A stretch of 64,000 bases of DNA, taken from contig CBDCDT010000002.1 of the NCBI GenBank assembly GCA_965215445.1, positions 248,001-312,000 on the forward strand. Direction: 5' to 3'. The notes beneath the pieces were generated by a model that ran no database searches, had not been told where the DNA came from, and worked only from the letters and a program-made list of their open reading frames with translations. The translations under genes were made by a program, and so were the position numbers. This DNA is from CBDBLK01 sp965215445 (lineage in GTDB: Bacteria > Bdellovibrionota > Bacteriovoracia > Bacteriovoracales > Bacteriovoracaceae). This document shows, one piece after another, positions 1-8,762 of this stretch (positions within the stretch are counted from its first letter, which is position 1; every line of letters begins with the position of its first letter).

Positions 1-25
1 TGAAACACTCAAATCATTCAAGGCA

Positions 26-595
26 CTAACTATTCCGCCCGGCGATTTCCTTACCCAACAAGCGCGGTTTCCAGGCGCGAATATCGGCGTCGAGGTAGTC
101 GTACTTCATGCTGGACAAAGTGTACTGGGAAAATTCGTAGTCGGTGGTGTGAGTGAGACATTCAGTGGGACAAACGGTGGTACACAATCCGCAATAACAG
201 CAAAGGGCGGTGTCGATGGAGTATTGGCGCAAATCGAGCCGGATGGGAGTTCCATCGTCGGTTTTGATTTTGGGGGCCTCTTTATCCCTGCGTACCGCCG
301 CAATATAGATACAATCGACGGGACAGGCGTTTGCACATTGCATACACGAAATGCAGTTGTCTGCATCGTTAAAAAGCCTGGAGCGGCCATTGGGGGGCAG
401 TTCCTCTTTGACTTCGGGGTATTCGATGGTGACGGGTTTGACCAATAAAATGTAGCGCAAAGTGATGCCCATGCCTTTCAGGCAGGTCGTCACCGCTTCA
501 AAGATGTGGCGAAACCACCGCGCCGGCGTTAGCTTTTCTTGGTAGTGATGATTGTTTTTGGCCAATTCCGAGAGATCGGAAAGAGAAGTATTCAC
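26..595 (-). CDS. nuoI: NADH-quinone oxidoreductase subunit I (NuoI)
   Basis: Two 4Fe-4S ferredoxin motifs of the form CxxCxxCxxxCP are visible, at about residues 79-90 and 132-143. This is the hallmark of NuoI, which carries clusters N6a/N6b in the arm of complex I that passes electrons to NuoB. I start the gene at GTG 593-595 because it overlaps the nuoD stop as GTGA, which implies translational coupling. The longer open frame up to 703 reads through the end of nuoD and has no family resemblance. The resulting length of 189 aa fits the family. It directly follows nuoD; nuoE, F, G and H are not between them, unlike the common order. The rest of any nuo cluster would lie left of the window. 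Confidence 0.93.
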   Translation of the reverse strand: MNTSLSDLSELAKNNHHYQEKLTPARWFRHIFEAVTTCLKGMGITLRYILLVKPVTIEYPEVKEELPPNGRSRLFNDADNCISCMQCANACPVDCIYIAAVRRDKEAPKIKTDDGTPIRLDLRQYSIDTALCCYCGLCTTVCPTECLTHTTDYEFSQYTLSSMKYDYLDADIRAWKPRLLGKEIAGRNS

Positions 596-1767
596 CGATC
601 CACCTCCCCTAAAACGATGTCGATGGAGCCAATGGTGGCCACCAGATCGGCCACCATCTGTCCGGGGGCAAGTTCTGGAATCATCGAAACGTGGGTGAAA
701 CAAGAAGATTTAACTTTCAGACGGTAGGGCATTTTGCCCCCGTCGGAAATGAGATGATACCCCAATTCTCCGCGCGGGCACTCGGTGCGCAGGTATATTT
801 CTCCCTCGGGAACCTTGATAATTTTGGAAACCTTGCCCATTACCGGGCCGCTTTCAATTCCCTCCAGGGCCTGACGAATAATTTTGATGGATTCAAAGAT
901 TTCAAACACTCTGACGTAGTAGCGATCCCAGCAATCCCCCAAGACGCCTTTGGCCCCCTGGCCGGTGATAACATCAAAATCAAATTCGCTGTAGATGGAA
1001 TAGGGGCGCTGTTTGCGCAAATCCCACTCCACTCCCGAACCCCTCAACACTGGCCCGCTGGCCCCGTAGTCAAAGGCCATCTCTTTTGAAACCACTCCCA
1101 CCCGTGCCGTGCGCTCGACAAAAATTTTGTTTTCACCGACCAGTGAGTGGTATTTTTTGAGATTTTCTTCCATCTCATCGCAAAATGCGGCAATCCTTTT
1201 TAACTGCCCGTCGGTGATGTCGTTCCAAACGCCGCCAATCCAAATGTAGTTGTAGAGCAGGCGCGCCCCCGAAAGTTCTTCAAATAGGCGCAAGATGGTT
1301 TCCCTGTCATGGAAAGCGTACAAAAAGGGAGAAAAAGCGCCCAGGTCGATGGCGTAAGTGCCAAAAAACATTAAATGCGAAGCAACTCTTTGCAATTCGG
1401 AACATAAAATGCGGATGTACTCGGCCCGGCGGGGGACTTCGGTTCCCAGCATTTTCTCCACGGCGAGAACGTAACCCAATTCCATATTCATGGCCGCCAG
1501 ATAATCCATCCTGTCGCAATAGGGAATTACTCCCCGATAGTCCAAACTTTCGGAGTGTTTTTCCTTGCAACGGTGAAGGTAGCCGAGATGGGGAATCGCC
1601 TCGGCGACGATTTCCGAGTCGGTTTTAATCTCAATCCGCAAAACCCCGTGGGTGGCGGGGTGCTGTGGCCCCATATTGAGGGTGAGAAGCTCGGACTTGA
1701 GCTGTTCTTCCTCACCTGCTTGCTGTTCATCAACGAATTGATCTGTAAGCGTCACTCTTCCTTCCAA
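592..1767 (-). CDS. nuoD: NADH-quinone oxidoreductase subunit D (NuoD, 49 kDa)
   Basis: The N-terminal GPQHPATHGVLR block and the C-terminal DIVLGEVDR are diagnostic of the 49-kDa subunit, which forms the quinone-binding site with NuoB. The length of 391 aa is normal for the unfused form. The start overlaps the end of nuoC by 16 bases and the stop overlaps the nuoI start, so nuoB-C-D-I is a coupled operon. The N-terminus before the GPQHPATHG block is acidic and Gln-rich and could be a few residues shorter. Confidence 0.96.
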   Translation of the reverse strand: MEGRVTLTDQFVDEQQAGEEEQLKSELLTLNMGPQHPATHGVLRIEIKTDSEIVAEAIPHLGYLHRCKEKHSESLDYRGVIPYCDRMDYLAAMNMELGYVLAVEKMLGTEVPRRAEYIRILCSELQRVASHLMFFGTYAIDLGAFSPFLYAFHDRETILRLFEELSGARLLYNYIWIGGVWNDITDGQLKRIAAFCDEMEENLKKYHSLVGENKIFVERTARVGVVSKEMAFDYGASGPVLRGSGVEWDLRKQRPYSIYSEFDFDVITGQGAKGVLGDCWDRYYVRVFEIFESIKIIRQALEGIESGPVMGKVSKIIKVPEGEIYLRTECPRGELGYHLISDGGKMPYRLKVKSSCFTHVSMIPELAPGQMVADLVATIGSIDIVLGEVDR

Positions 1768-2333
1768 CTAAAGGCCACCTTTTTGGGGTCGCCGATTTCG
1801 TTTTGCAATTTTTGATAAAAAAAGTGGTCTTCATTGTTAATCTTGTCTTCGGGGTTGACCACCATTCCATTGTACTCTTTTTGAACGCGGTAGTCCTTGC
1901 GCAGGGGATACCCTTCCCAGTCGTCGGGGCACAAAATGCGGCGCGGGTCAGGGTGGCCCGAAAATTCGACTCCCAACATATCGTAACACTCGCGCTCCTG
2001 AAAATTGGCCGACTTCCAAACCCCACAAACCGATTCAATTTTGGGAACTGTCGTCGGTGCCGGTTTGGGAAGTTTGGTTTTGAGCACGATTTCACTATTT
2101 TTGGTGAAAGAGGCCAAAAGATAGCTCACCTCAATGCGGTCTTCATAATCGCAGCCGGTGATAACTTGCAGGGTGGTCATGTCGTATTCGGGCGCATTTT
2201 TTAAGGCCTCGCAAACCGACCGCACATGGGCGGACTCGATCCACAAGAGACTGTCGCCGACTTCCCTTTTTTCGGCGCGCGCCTGGCAACCCGGAACGCG
2301 TGCGTTGAGAAAGGTCGCTACATTTTCAAGCAT
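1752..2333 (-). CDS. nuoC: NADH-quinone oxidoreductase subunit C (NuoC, 30 kDa)
   Basis: The central FQERECYDMLGVEFSGHPDPRRIL-type segment (about residues 108-131) and the following DDWEGYPLRKDY are the signature of the 30-kDa subunit. I chose ATG 2331-2333, giving 193 aa and an 8-base overlap with nuoB. An in-frame start at 2372 would overlap nuoB by 47 bases and add 13 unconserved residues. The C-terminal tail after PLRKDY is about 40 residues and charged. It acts in the peripheral arm of complex I. Confidence 0.94.
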   Translation of the reverse strand: MLENVATFLNARVPGCQARAEKREVGDSLLWIESAHVRSVCEALKNAPEYDMTTLQVITGCDYEDRIEVSYLLASFTKNSEIVLKTKLPKPAPTTVPKIESVCGVWKSANFQERECYDMLGVEFSGHPDPRRILCPDDWEGYPLRKDYRVQKEYNGMVVNPEDKINNEDHFFYQKLQNEIGDPKKVAFSWKEE

Positions 2334-2808
2334 GTTTGACCCATTTGTCGCGCAAGAGGCGTTCACCGGCAATCTTTTTTTGCAACGTCATCAACCCCTC
2401 GATCAGGGCCTCGGGGCGGGGAGGACAACCGGGAACGTAGACATCCACCGGCACTACTTCATCGACTCCCTTGAGAACGTGATAGCCGTGCTGCCAATAC
2501 GGCCCCCCTTTGTTGGCACAAGAACCCATCGAAATGGTGTACTTGGGGTCGGCCATCTGTTCGTAGAGCAGTTTGATTCTCGATGCCATCTTGAGAGTCA
2601 CCGTGCCCGCCACAATCATCAAGTCAGCGCGCCGGGGAGTGGCCATAAAAGCGCCACAGCCAAACCTTTCCAGGTCGTACTTGGAGGCCCCCGTCGCCAT
2701 CATTTCGATGGCACAGCAAGCGAGGCCAAAAGTCATCGGCCACAGAGAATTTTTGCGGCCCCAATTGAAAAAATCGTCGAGCTTGACCAGAGCAACACTA
2801 TCTTGCAT
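2326..2808 (-). CDS. nuoB: NADH-quinone oxidoreductase subunit B (NuoB)
   Basis: The N2 4Fe-4S ligands are visible: the tandem Cys at 31-32 (GLACCAIEMM), Cys97 (SMGSCANKGG) and Cys128 (VPGCPPRPEAL). The YWQHGYHVLKGVD stretch is the form with a small insertion found in several non-enterobacterial lineages. Position 51 is Cys (RFGCGAF) where I recall Ser in most homologues. At 160 aa it is normal. The usual nuoA is not upstream; instead a secreted zinc-peptidase-like gene ends 4 bases before this start. Confidence 0.96.
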   Translation of the reverse strand: MQDSVALVKLDDFFNWGRKNSLWPMTFGLACCAIEMMATGASKYDLERFGCGAFMATPRRADLMIVAGTVTLKMASRIKLLYEQMADPKYTISMGSCANKGGPYWQHGYHVLKGVDEVVPVDVYVPGCPPRPEALIEGLMTLQKKIAGERLLRDKWVKHA

Positions 2809-2812
2809 CCCT

Positions 2813-3754
2813 TCAGTCTAAACGCTGGGACGGGAAATGGGAACAACGCTGGGACAAAAAGTGCTTTTTTTCCCTTAACCGGGCCGGCCCCCGTGAAGAC
2901 AGCTTTAAACGCTCTCTGTCGTTGTGACAAACGCGCTCCATAATGGATTGATATTCGTAAACCGCCGCCACCGGATAGGGCATTCCGTAAACCGAGGAAA
3001 TGAGATGGGGTGTTTCCCGACTGACGTGTTTGAAGGCAGGCAGGGCCGCCTTTAGTTTGGAACGCAAATAGTCATAATGCTCCCCCACCTTATAAAACTC
3101 CTTAATGCTCTTGGCGCGGGAAAAGTGTTGCTTCTCCGAATCAAAAATTTTTTGGCAGTGCCCCCTCTTTCTCAAATGCACGGGAAACAATTCCCACAAC
3201 ACTCGACACTCGGAGAGGTGGGCGTCCACCTCTCCCCCGCGCCCCTCTATGGTGGAGACGATCAGGCCTTTCAGGTCAAAATCTTCGCGGTAGGGGTTAA
3301 AAGATTCTTTCCAGGCAAAGTGGGTCAGTTCATGGGCCACGTCCAAAACCGCATCGAGAACCGACAAGCTTCGGTTAATCGCCACTTCAGAACGGGTTTG
3401 ATAACTCACCCGCGAAGGTTGGGAGGGAGAAAAACGGCGCACCAAAGTGGTATTAATCAAAGAATGTTGCCCCGCCTGAAGAATGTCTAAAAGCAACTCC
3501 CCCTGCTGCCTGGCCCTGAGTTCGGCCTGCGCTAAAATCTTCCTTCCGGTGGCAGAGCGTTTTAAAAACTGGATAATTTTACTCAACGCCTCCCGCTCGG
3601 AAGGCGCCAAACTTTTCCAAGGTTGCTGGAAAGAAATTTGAGAGGTCTTCTCTATGGTATGAATTTTGCGTTCAAACAGGCGCGCCTCTGGTGCTGCCTC
3701 TAGCGCTAAAAGATAAAAAAGGCCAATCCAAGCGGCCATTCCCAACAATCCCAT
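2813..3754 (-). CDS. Secreted or membrane-anchored gluzincin-like metallopeptidase, unknown substrate
   Basis: I do not recognise a named family. The N-terminus is hydrophobic (residues 2-20) and ends in a plausible signal cleavage region. HELTH at residues 141-145 is the HExxH zinc motif, and GGEVDA with Glu175 about 30 residues later fits the third ligand of gluzincins. The C-terminal 60 residues are basic. It lies 4 bases upstream of nuoB in the same direction, so it is probably transcribed with the nuo genes, yet nothing suggests a role in complex I. Function beyond a likely zinc hydrolase is inference. Confidence 0.75.
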   Translation of the reverse strand: MGLLGMAAWIGLFYLLALEAAPEARLFERKIHTIEKTSQISFQQPWKSLAPSEREALSKIIQFLKRSATGRKILAQAELRARQQGELLLDILQAGQHSLINTTLVRRFSPSQPSRVSYQTRSEVAINRSLSVLDAVLDVAHELTHFAWKESFNPYREDFDLKGLIVSTIEGRGGEVDAHLSECRVLWELFPVHLRKRGHCQKIFDSEKQHFSRAKSIKEFYKVGEHYDYLRSKLKAALPAFKHVSRETPHLISSVYGMPYPVAAVYEYQSIMERVCHNDRERLKLSSRGPARLREKKHFLSQRCSHFPSQRLD

Positions 3755-3830
3755 AGGGACTGCATCGGAAATGGGGCCTTTGGCCTAAAATCTCCCCACA
3801 GCAGCATCAAACCGGAGGCAATTTTTGGGC

Positions 3831-3859
3831 TTGAATAAATGAGTGAATGACTTTATAAC
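3831..3859 (+). promoter_or_regulatory. Sigma-70-type promoter of the superoxide dismutase gene
   Basis: TTGAAT (3831-3836) and TATAAC (3854-3859) are separated by exactly 17 bases. This predicts a transcript start near 3866 and a short leader before ATG 3902. A good ribosome site (AAGGAG, 3889-3894) follows. Confidence 0.6.
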
Positions 3860-3901
3860 GACCAAAAGATAAATCTTTCCAAACTAGCAAGGAGTTACGC
3901 C

Positions 3902-4477
3902 ATGAAACACACACTGCCCCCATTGCCCTACAGTAACGATGCCCTGGCCCCGCACATATCGCCTGAAACCATCGAGTACCACTACGGGAAACACCACCAG
4001 GCCTATGTCACCAAACTCAACGCCGGACTTGAGGGAACGCCTTTTGCCGAATCCTCTCTCGAAGACATTGTGATGAAGGCCTCGGGAGGCCTTTTTAACA
4101 ATGCCGCCCAGGTCTGGAACCACACCTTCTACTGGAATTGCCTCGCTCCCAATGCTGGTGGCCCACCTAGCGGCAGCGTGGCCGACGCCATCAACTCCAC
4201 CTGGGGTTCTTTTGAAAACTTCAAGAAGGAGTTCAGCGACTCCGCCGCGGGCAATTTTGCCTCGGGATGGACTTGGCTGATCAAGAACTCGGCCGGCAAA
4301 CTGGAAATTTTAAATACCGACGACGCCGATACGGCGATGAAGCACAATGCTCAGGCAATTCTCACCATCGACGTTTGGGAACACGCCTACTATATCGACT
4401 ACAGAAACGCTCGTCCCAAGTATATTGAGGCCTTTTGGAACCTCGTCAATTGGGATTTTGCCAACCAAAACCTCTAA
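3902..4477 (+). CDS. sodB: Iron superoxide dismutase
   Basis: This is a Fe/Mn-family superoxide dismutase, converting superoxide to hydrogen peroxide and oxygen in the cytoplasm. Metal ligands His27, His74, Asp157 and His161 are all present (the last two in DVWEHAYYIDYRN). Gln70 in the AAQVWNHTFYW block points to the iron form. The length of 191 aa is normal. AAGGAG lies 7 bases before the ATG. A peroxiredoxin gene (34829) elsewhere in the window could remove the peroxide formed. Confidence 0.96.
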   Translation: MKHTLPPLPYSNDALAPHISPETIEYHYGKHHQAYVTKLNAGLEGTPFAESSLEDIVMKASGGLFNNAAQVWNHTFYWNCLAPNAGGPPSGSVADAINSTWGSFENFKKEFSDSAAGNFASGWTWLIKNSAGKLEILNTDDADTAMKHNAQAILTIDVWEHAYYIDYRNARPKYIEAFWNLVNWDFANQNL

Positions 4478-5274
4478 ATAAGATTTGGCGGAGAAATCTC
4501 TCTAAATGGGAGTTTCTTCGCCACGTTTTTGCCGAGATAGATTTTTCCCCGAGTTATCAAGACAATGATTATATGACCGGTTTTTGGAAAGAAGTCAGAA
4601 CCATTGTCGACGACCTGGAAATTATTGATTTTTTCAGAGTTATGCATAAGACGCGGGAAAGGCTGTGGTTATGGCAATCTCGACCAGCAACGAAATCCGA
4701 CAGCTCCAGCAAACGTCAAATTCATGTGGCGATTATTACCAGACTCAATCTGGTGGAAAGATTTATCGTCTTTGAATCCATGTCCGATGAAGGAATGCGC
4801 TTTGTGGAAAACCGAGATATTTTTCTCTATTCCGATGAAAGAAATGTGGCCACCAAGTTCAAACCCCGCCAGGTTCGCACCCAGCGAATCTTCGTTCCCT
4901 TCCCCAGCAAACTCAGCGTCCCCTCACAGGAGTTTTCCATTGCCGACTGTCTCGGAATTGAACGGGAAAATGAGGAAGACAATCTTGATCAACGCAGCAG
5001 CCCCCGCAAACGCGCCTACGGTATTCAATCCGTACTGGTCGAAAAACCCAATTCTGAAGGCCCCAAACGCATTTCCATCTATGATATTTCCACCGGAGGC
5101 ATGGGACTTAAAAGCCAGGATCCCGGAGAATTTGATAAAAGTCAGGAAATCCTACTCTTGATGGTCAACAACACCAAACTCACCAAACCCATCAAGGGAA
5201 CCGTGGTTTCCATCCGCCAGGTCAAAAAAGACAACCTTTTTAAAGTTGGCATTCAGTTTAAAGAGGCCTTTTAA
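4435..5274 (+). CDS. PilZ-domain protein (c-di-GMP binding), start uncertain
   Basis: The C-terminal third (about residues 187-279) is a PilZ domain. RSSPR gives the RxxxR motif and DISTGGMG gives the D/NxSxxG motif, the two contacts for cyclic di-GMP. The N-terminal 180 residues are not recognised and resemble the YcgR-like or unknown N-domains found before PilZ. The first start in frame is TTG 4435, inside sodB with GAGG just upstream. TTG 4450 and ATG 4573 are alternatives; 4573 would remove residues that look like an amphipathic helix. It probably is a cyclic-di-GMP effector, for example in motility or surface behaviour. Confidence 0.8.
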   Translation: MEPRQLGFCQPKPLNKIWRRNLSKWEFLRHVFAEIDFSPSYQDNDYMTGFWKEVRTIVDDLEIIDFFRVMHKTRERLWLWQSRPATKSDSSSKRQIHVAIITRLNLVERFIVFESMSDEGMRFVENRDIFLYSDERNVATKFKPRQVRTQRIFVPFPSKLSVPSQEFSIADCLGIERENEEDNLDQRSSPRKRAYGIQSVLVEKPNSEGPKRISIYDISTGGMGLKSQDPGEFDKSQEILLLMVNNTKLTKPIKGTVVSIRQVKKDNLFKVGIQFKEAF

Positions 5275-5318
5275 AACGTCATCTTGTCGATTGCTGTCAA
5301 TTCATTCTATGCTTGATT

Positions 5319-6725
5319 ATGCGAAAAAAAGGACTTTTTCTAGCGGCATTTTGTTTCTCCGCTATTTTTGCTCAAGAAGACGGCCAAAGTTATATTCAAG
5401 AACTGGCCGAACGTGAAAAAAATCAAGACAGCTACCAGGCCCTACGCCTCTCCGATGCCATTGAACAAGGCCTTCGACTCAATTACAAACAAAAGGGCCG
5501 CCGCCACACCAAAGACATTTTGGATATGGATTTCAAAAGTGCCTGGGAAATGGTCTACCTGCCCCAATTCAGTTTGAATTTCAGCACACTTCCCCAGAGA
5601 GTCGGCGGCCTCTACCGGGGAACTTATGGATTTTCGACCTCTTCAAGACCACGGGGAAGTTTTGGGTTTGGTCTGGAAGAATTCACACTCTTTGACTGGG
5701 GCAAACAATACCTGCGCTTCCTCAACACCAAGGCCAATTATCACAAGGCCAAACGCAATCTCACAGAAGAGGAGCGTTCACTCAAATACCGCATTGCCAT
5801 CCAGTATCTGGAACTTCTCTACATTCAAGCAGTGCTGGAAGCGCGCAGGAAACAACTGCGACACGCCTCTTTTGTGTATCGCCTCAATCGCGAAAAAATT
5901 TCCTTGCGCAAAGCGGGAAGGCAGGAATACTACCAGTCGAGAGCGGAATATCTTCAGGCCCAGGACGACTACTACACCGCCAAACGAGGCCGCGAATTGG
6001 CCACTGAGCGCATGGCCGGTCTGATTGCCGACCCCGCCGGAACCCGCTACCGCTTGCTCAATGACTTCAACTACACCCGTCTTCAACTCACCATTGACGA
6101 AGCACGCAAGCAAGCGGCCATAAAAAACCCCGACATTCTCGACTCCCAAGTGGAAGTCGCCAACGCCGGCCGAGACTATCAAGTAGCAGTCAAAGAAAAT
6201 CTGCCCCTGCCAAAATTTGAACTCAAACTGGGGGCCTACACTCACCGTTTTGGAGATTTTCCACAAAGTGGTTATGAACCCATTGAATTGGTCACCACAC
6301 TCAACGCCAAGTGGGCACTCAATGGGCCAAACGGATTGTTTGGAAAACGGCGAACAGACAGAAGTCACCTGGTTAAGGCCCGCGCCTTAAACCGCCTGGT
6401 GGGCCATCGGCACCAGGTAAATTCCCGCATCCAGTCCCATTTCTACCAAATCCATGAACTCGAAAACCAAATTAAAATTGAACAGGCCCAGACAAGCAAT
6501 CTGGAGAAGGCCTTTGACGTGGTTCTCGACAATTACCTGAAAGGCAAAACCAACCTTTTGCGCTTTCAAGACACGCTGATAAAAATGGTTGAATCCGATA
6601 TTTTGCTGGCCAAATACCACTACCTCCATTCAAAGGAAAAAGTGTTGCTGGCCAAAAGTATCGGCGAAGATAATCAACTGGGGCAAAACTTTGAAACCAT
6701 CGTCAAGGAAAAGGCGGCGCCATGA
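5319..6725 (+). CDS. TolC-like outer-membrane efflux/secretion factor
   Basis: A signal peptide (MRKKGLFLAAFCFSAIFAQ) precedes two long helical halves with heptad-like content (about residues 120-230 and 350-455). This is the arrangement of the TolC/OEP family, in which trimers form an outer-membrane barrel with a periplasmic tunnel. Length about 468 aa is typical. A TTG at 5313 gives two extra residues; I prefer ATG 5319. The stop overlaps the next start as ATGA (6722-6725). No inner-membrane pump or adaptor gene is adjacent, so the partner is unknown. Confidence 0.8.
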   Translation: MRKKGLFLAAFCFSAIFAQEDGQSYIQELAEREKNQDSYQALRLSDAIEQGLRLNYKQKGRRHTKDILDMDFKSAWEMVYLPQFSLNFSTLPQRVGGLYRGTYGFSTSSRPRGSFGFGLEEFTLFDWGKQYLRFLNTKANYHKAKRNLTEEERSLKYRIAIQYLELLYIQAVLEARRKQLRHASFVYRLNREKISLRKAGRQEYYQSRAEYLQAQDDYYTAKRGRELATERMAGLIADPAGTRYRLLNDFNYTRLQLTIDEARKQAAIKNPDILDSQVEVANAGRDYQVAVKENLPLPKFELKLGAYTHRFGDFPQSGYEPIELVTTLNAKWALNGPNGLFGKRRTDRSHLVKARALNRLVGHRHQVNSRIQSHFYQIHELENQIKIEQAQTSNLEKAFDVVLDNYLKGKTNLLRFQDTLIKMVESDILLAKYHYLHSKEKVLLAKSIGEDNQLGQNFETIVKEKAAP

Positions 6726-7393
6726 TTTTTTTCTCTCTTTTTTTGGCCACATTTCTCTTTCCACACTTCACTTTTTCTCAAGGATTCGCCGAATCCAGGC
6801 GGATAGACCCACTCACAAATCAGGTCACTTTTGAAAGCGAAGCAGAAGTAAAAAAACATCGCTGGAGTTTGGTCTTCCACACCCCTCACAACCTGGCCGA
6901 CACCGGTCGCCTCTTGGGAATTGAAGGCCTCTACGCCTATCGCTGGGGAGAGCTTTGGCCGGAATTTTCCTTTCAACGAATGACAGCGCAAACAGAAAAA
7001 ATCTCCTGGCCGGCCTTTGACGGGCCAGTGGCCGCAGGCAATGCTTTGGACGCTGAAATCGGCATCGCCATTTTCAGTGCGGGATTGTCCTTTCCCTCCA
7101 CCTGGGTACAAGAATTGGCCGATGAAAAGGGCCTTTTCACCACCAGCGCCGCCAGTCTTAACTATGTGGTGATGAGCGATGGGGGCGCATCAAATAACTT
7201 TGCAGGCCTGGGATTCAAGGCCGATTTTGGCCTTCACTACCGCGCTGGCGAAAGCTGGCACTACGGCCTTAAAACCAGTTATCACCTCTCCAAAGTCAAG
7301 CGGGAACCCCTCTTTGACGGTGAACCCTCCGCCCCCCGTTCTCAAATCTTGAGTTTTCTCAGTCTGGGATTCGACCTAAGCCTTTACTTTTGA
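6722..7393 (+). CDS. Outer-membrane beta-barrel-like protein of unknown function
   Basis: There is a signal peptide (MIFFSLFLATFLFPHFTFSQ) followed by alternating hydrophobic/polar stretches with many aromatic and Gly residues. It ends in LGFDLSLYF, with the terminal Phe typical of proteins inserted by BAM. It is translationally coupled to the TolC-like gene through an ATGA overlap, so the two probably work together. No specific family was recognised. Confidence 0.65.
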   Translation: MIFFSLFLATFLFPHFTFSQGFAESRRIDPLTNQVTFESEAEVKKHRWSLVFHTPHNLADTGRLLGIEGLYAYRWGELWPEFSFQRMTAQTEKISWPAFDGPVAAGNALDAEIGIAIFSAGLSFPSTWVQELADEKGLFTTSAASLNYVVMSDGGASNNFAGLGFKADFGLHYRAGESWHYGLKTSYHLSKVKREPLFDGEPSAPRSQILSFLSLGFDLSLYF

Positions 7394-7416
7394 TTTCATT
7401 TGGGCCAAAAAAAAGC

Positions 7417-8745
7417 GTGATTCCCCGTTATCAAAAAAAGGCCATATCCGACTTGTGGAGTGAATCTGCCAGATGGCAGGCGTGTCTGGAAGTTGAACTC
7501 GCCATTTTGAAAGCACTGGAAGCAAGCGGCAAAATCCCCGTCGAAATCTCCCAACAAATAAACGACAAGGCCGCTATAGATACCGCACGAATTGCAGAAA
7601 TTGAAAGAGAATCCCGCCACGACGTGATCGCCTTTTGCACTTCGATCACCGAAAAATTGCCTCCCGAAGTGGCCAAATACTTTCACTTTGGAGTCACTTC
7701 CAGCGATATTTTAGACAGTGCCACCACCCTTCAAATCAAGCACTCGCTGGACGAGATTTTTCCGGTTTTCCAGCGCCTGCTGGAGACGCTCCACCTACGG
7801 GCGCATGAGATGAAAGACGTCATTTGTCTGGGGCGCAGTCACGGTATGTTTGCCGAACCCATGAGCTTCGGCCAAAAATTGTTGGGCCACTACAACGAAT
7901 TTTCCCGCCGCTACCAGGACTTGCAAGATTTTTACAAACGGGAACTCACCGTCCAATTTTCGGGAGCAGTCGGCTCCTATGCCATTCTCTCCCCCGGCGA
8001 AGAAGCGGCGGCGGCGGCCAATTTGAAAGTGGCGGTCGAACCCCTCTCCACCCAGATTATCCCCCGCGACCGCATCGCCAAGATGGTGCACATTCACGCC
8101 CTCATTGGATCGGCAATCGAAAGATTCGCAGTCGAAATCAGGCACTTGCACCGCTCGGATGTGGGTGAACTTCACGAGGGTATGCGTCCGGGACAAAAGG
8201 GCAGCTCGACCATGCCCCACAAGAAAAACCCCATCGCCAGCGAAAACCTCACTGGCATGGCACGCCTCTTGCGCAGTCACACCGTGCTCGCTCAAGAAAA
8301 TATTGTGCTTTGGCACGAACGCGATATTTCCCACAGCTCTGCCGAGCGCCTGTATCTGCCCGACAACTTCGGTATCCTCTACTACGCCCTCGCAAGACTC
8401 GAAGATATGGCCAGGCACTTGGTTTTTCACCGGGAAGTTATCGAAGACAAAGTTAAAAATCAGTACAACTATCTTTCCAGCTATTACCTGCACCACCTCA
8501 TCGGCACAACAGAAAAGAGGCGAGAAGAACTCTACATTTATGTACAAAAGGCGGCCTTCGCCGCCGAAGAGAGCGCCAGTCCCCAGGTCTTCCACCAAAC
8601 TTTAATTGAGATATTGCAGGCGGAAGGCGTAAAGGCCAACCTTCCTACGCCCTCCTTTGAAGAAATTAAAAAGATTTTTCTCAAACACACCGATGCGGTT
8701 TTTGGACGCTCACTCGAAAATTACCCTCTCCCGTCCAAAGCGTGA
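7417..8745 (+). CDS. purB: Adenylosuccinate lyase
   Basis: The signature GSSTMPHKKNP (from about residue 261) of the fumarase/aspartase superfamily is intact, and the start MIPRY and overall pattern match PurB. PurB cleaves SAICAR and adenylosuccinate in purine synthesis. I chose GTG 7417 because it yields the family-typical MIPRY N-terminus. The frame is open further upstream to TTG 7390, which would overlap the preceding stop. The resulting 442 aa is normal. Confidence 0.95.
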   Translation: MIPRYQKKAISDLWSESARWQACLEVELAILKALEASGKIPVEISQQINDKAAIDTARIAEIERESRHDVIAFCTSITEKLPPEVAKYFHFGVTSSDILDSATTLQIKHSLDEIFPVFQRLLETLHLRAHEMKDVICLGRSHGMFAEPMSFGQKLLGHYNEFSRRYQDLQDFYKRELTVQFSGAVGSYAILSPGEEAAAAANLKVAVEPLSTQIIPRDRIAKMVHIHALIGSAIERFAVEIRHLHRSDVGELHEGMRPGQKGSSTMPHKKNPIASENLTGMARLLRSHTVLAQENIVLWHERDISHSSAERLYLPDNFGILYYALARLEDMARHLVFHREVIEDKVKNQYNYLSSYYLHHLIGTTEKRREELYIYVQKAAFAAEESASPQVFHQTLIEILQAEGVKANLPTPSFEEIKKIFLKHTDAVFGRSLENYPLPSKA

Positions 8746-8754
8746 ACGGGAGAG
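8726..8754. terminator. Inverted repeat at the purB stop, possible bidirectional terminator
   Basis: CTCTCCCGT (8726-8734) and ACGGGAGAG (8746-8754) form a perfect 9-bp stem with an 11-base loop containing the purB stop. It sits between convergent genes. No T tract follows on either strand, so termination is only probable. Confidence 0.4.
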
Positions 8755-8762
8755 AGGATTAA

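Noticed and set aside
2158..2943. 261-aa open frame on the plus strand
   Set aside because: Antisense to nuoB/nuoC and the metallopeptidase end; no coherent protein features.
7795..8598. 267-aa open frame on the minus strand
   Set aside because: Antisense to purB, with no signal, motif or ribosome site.
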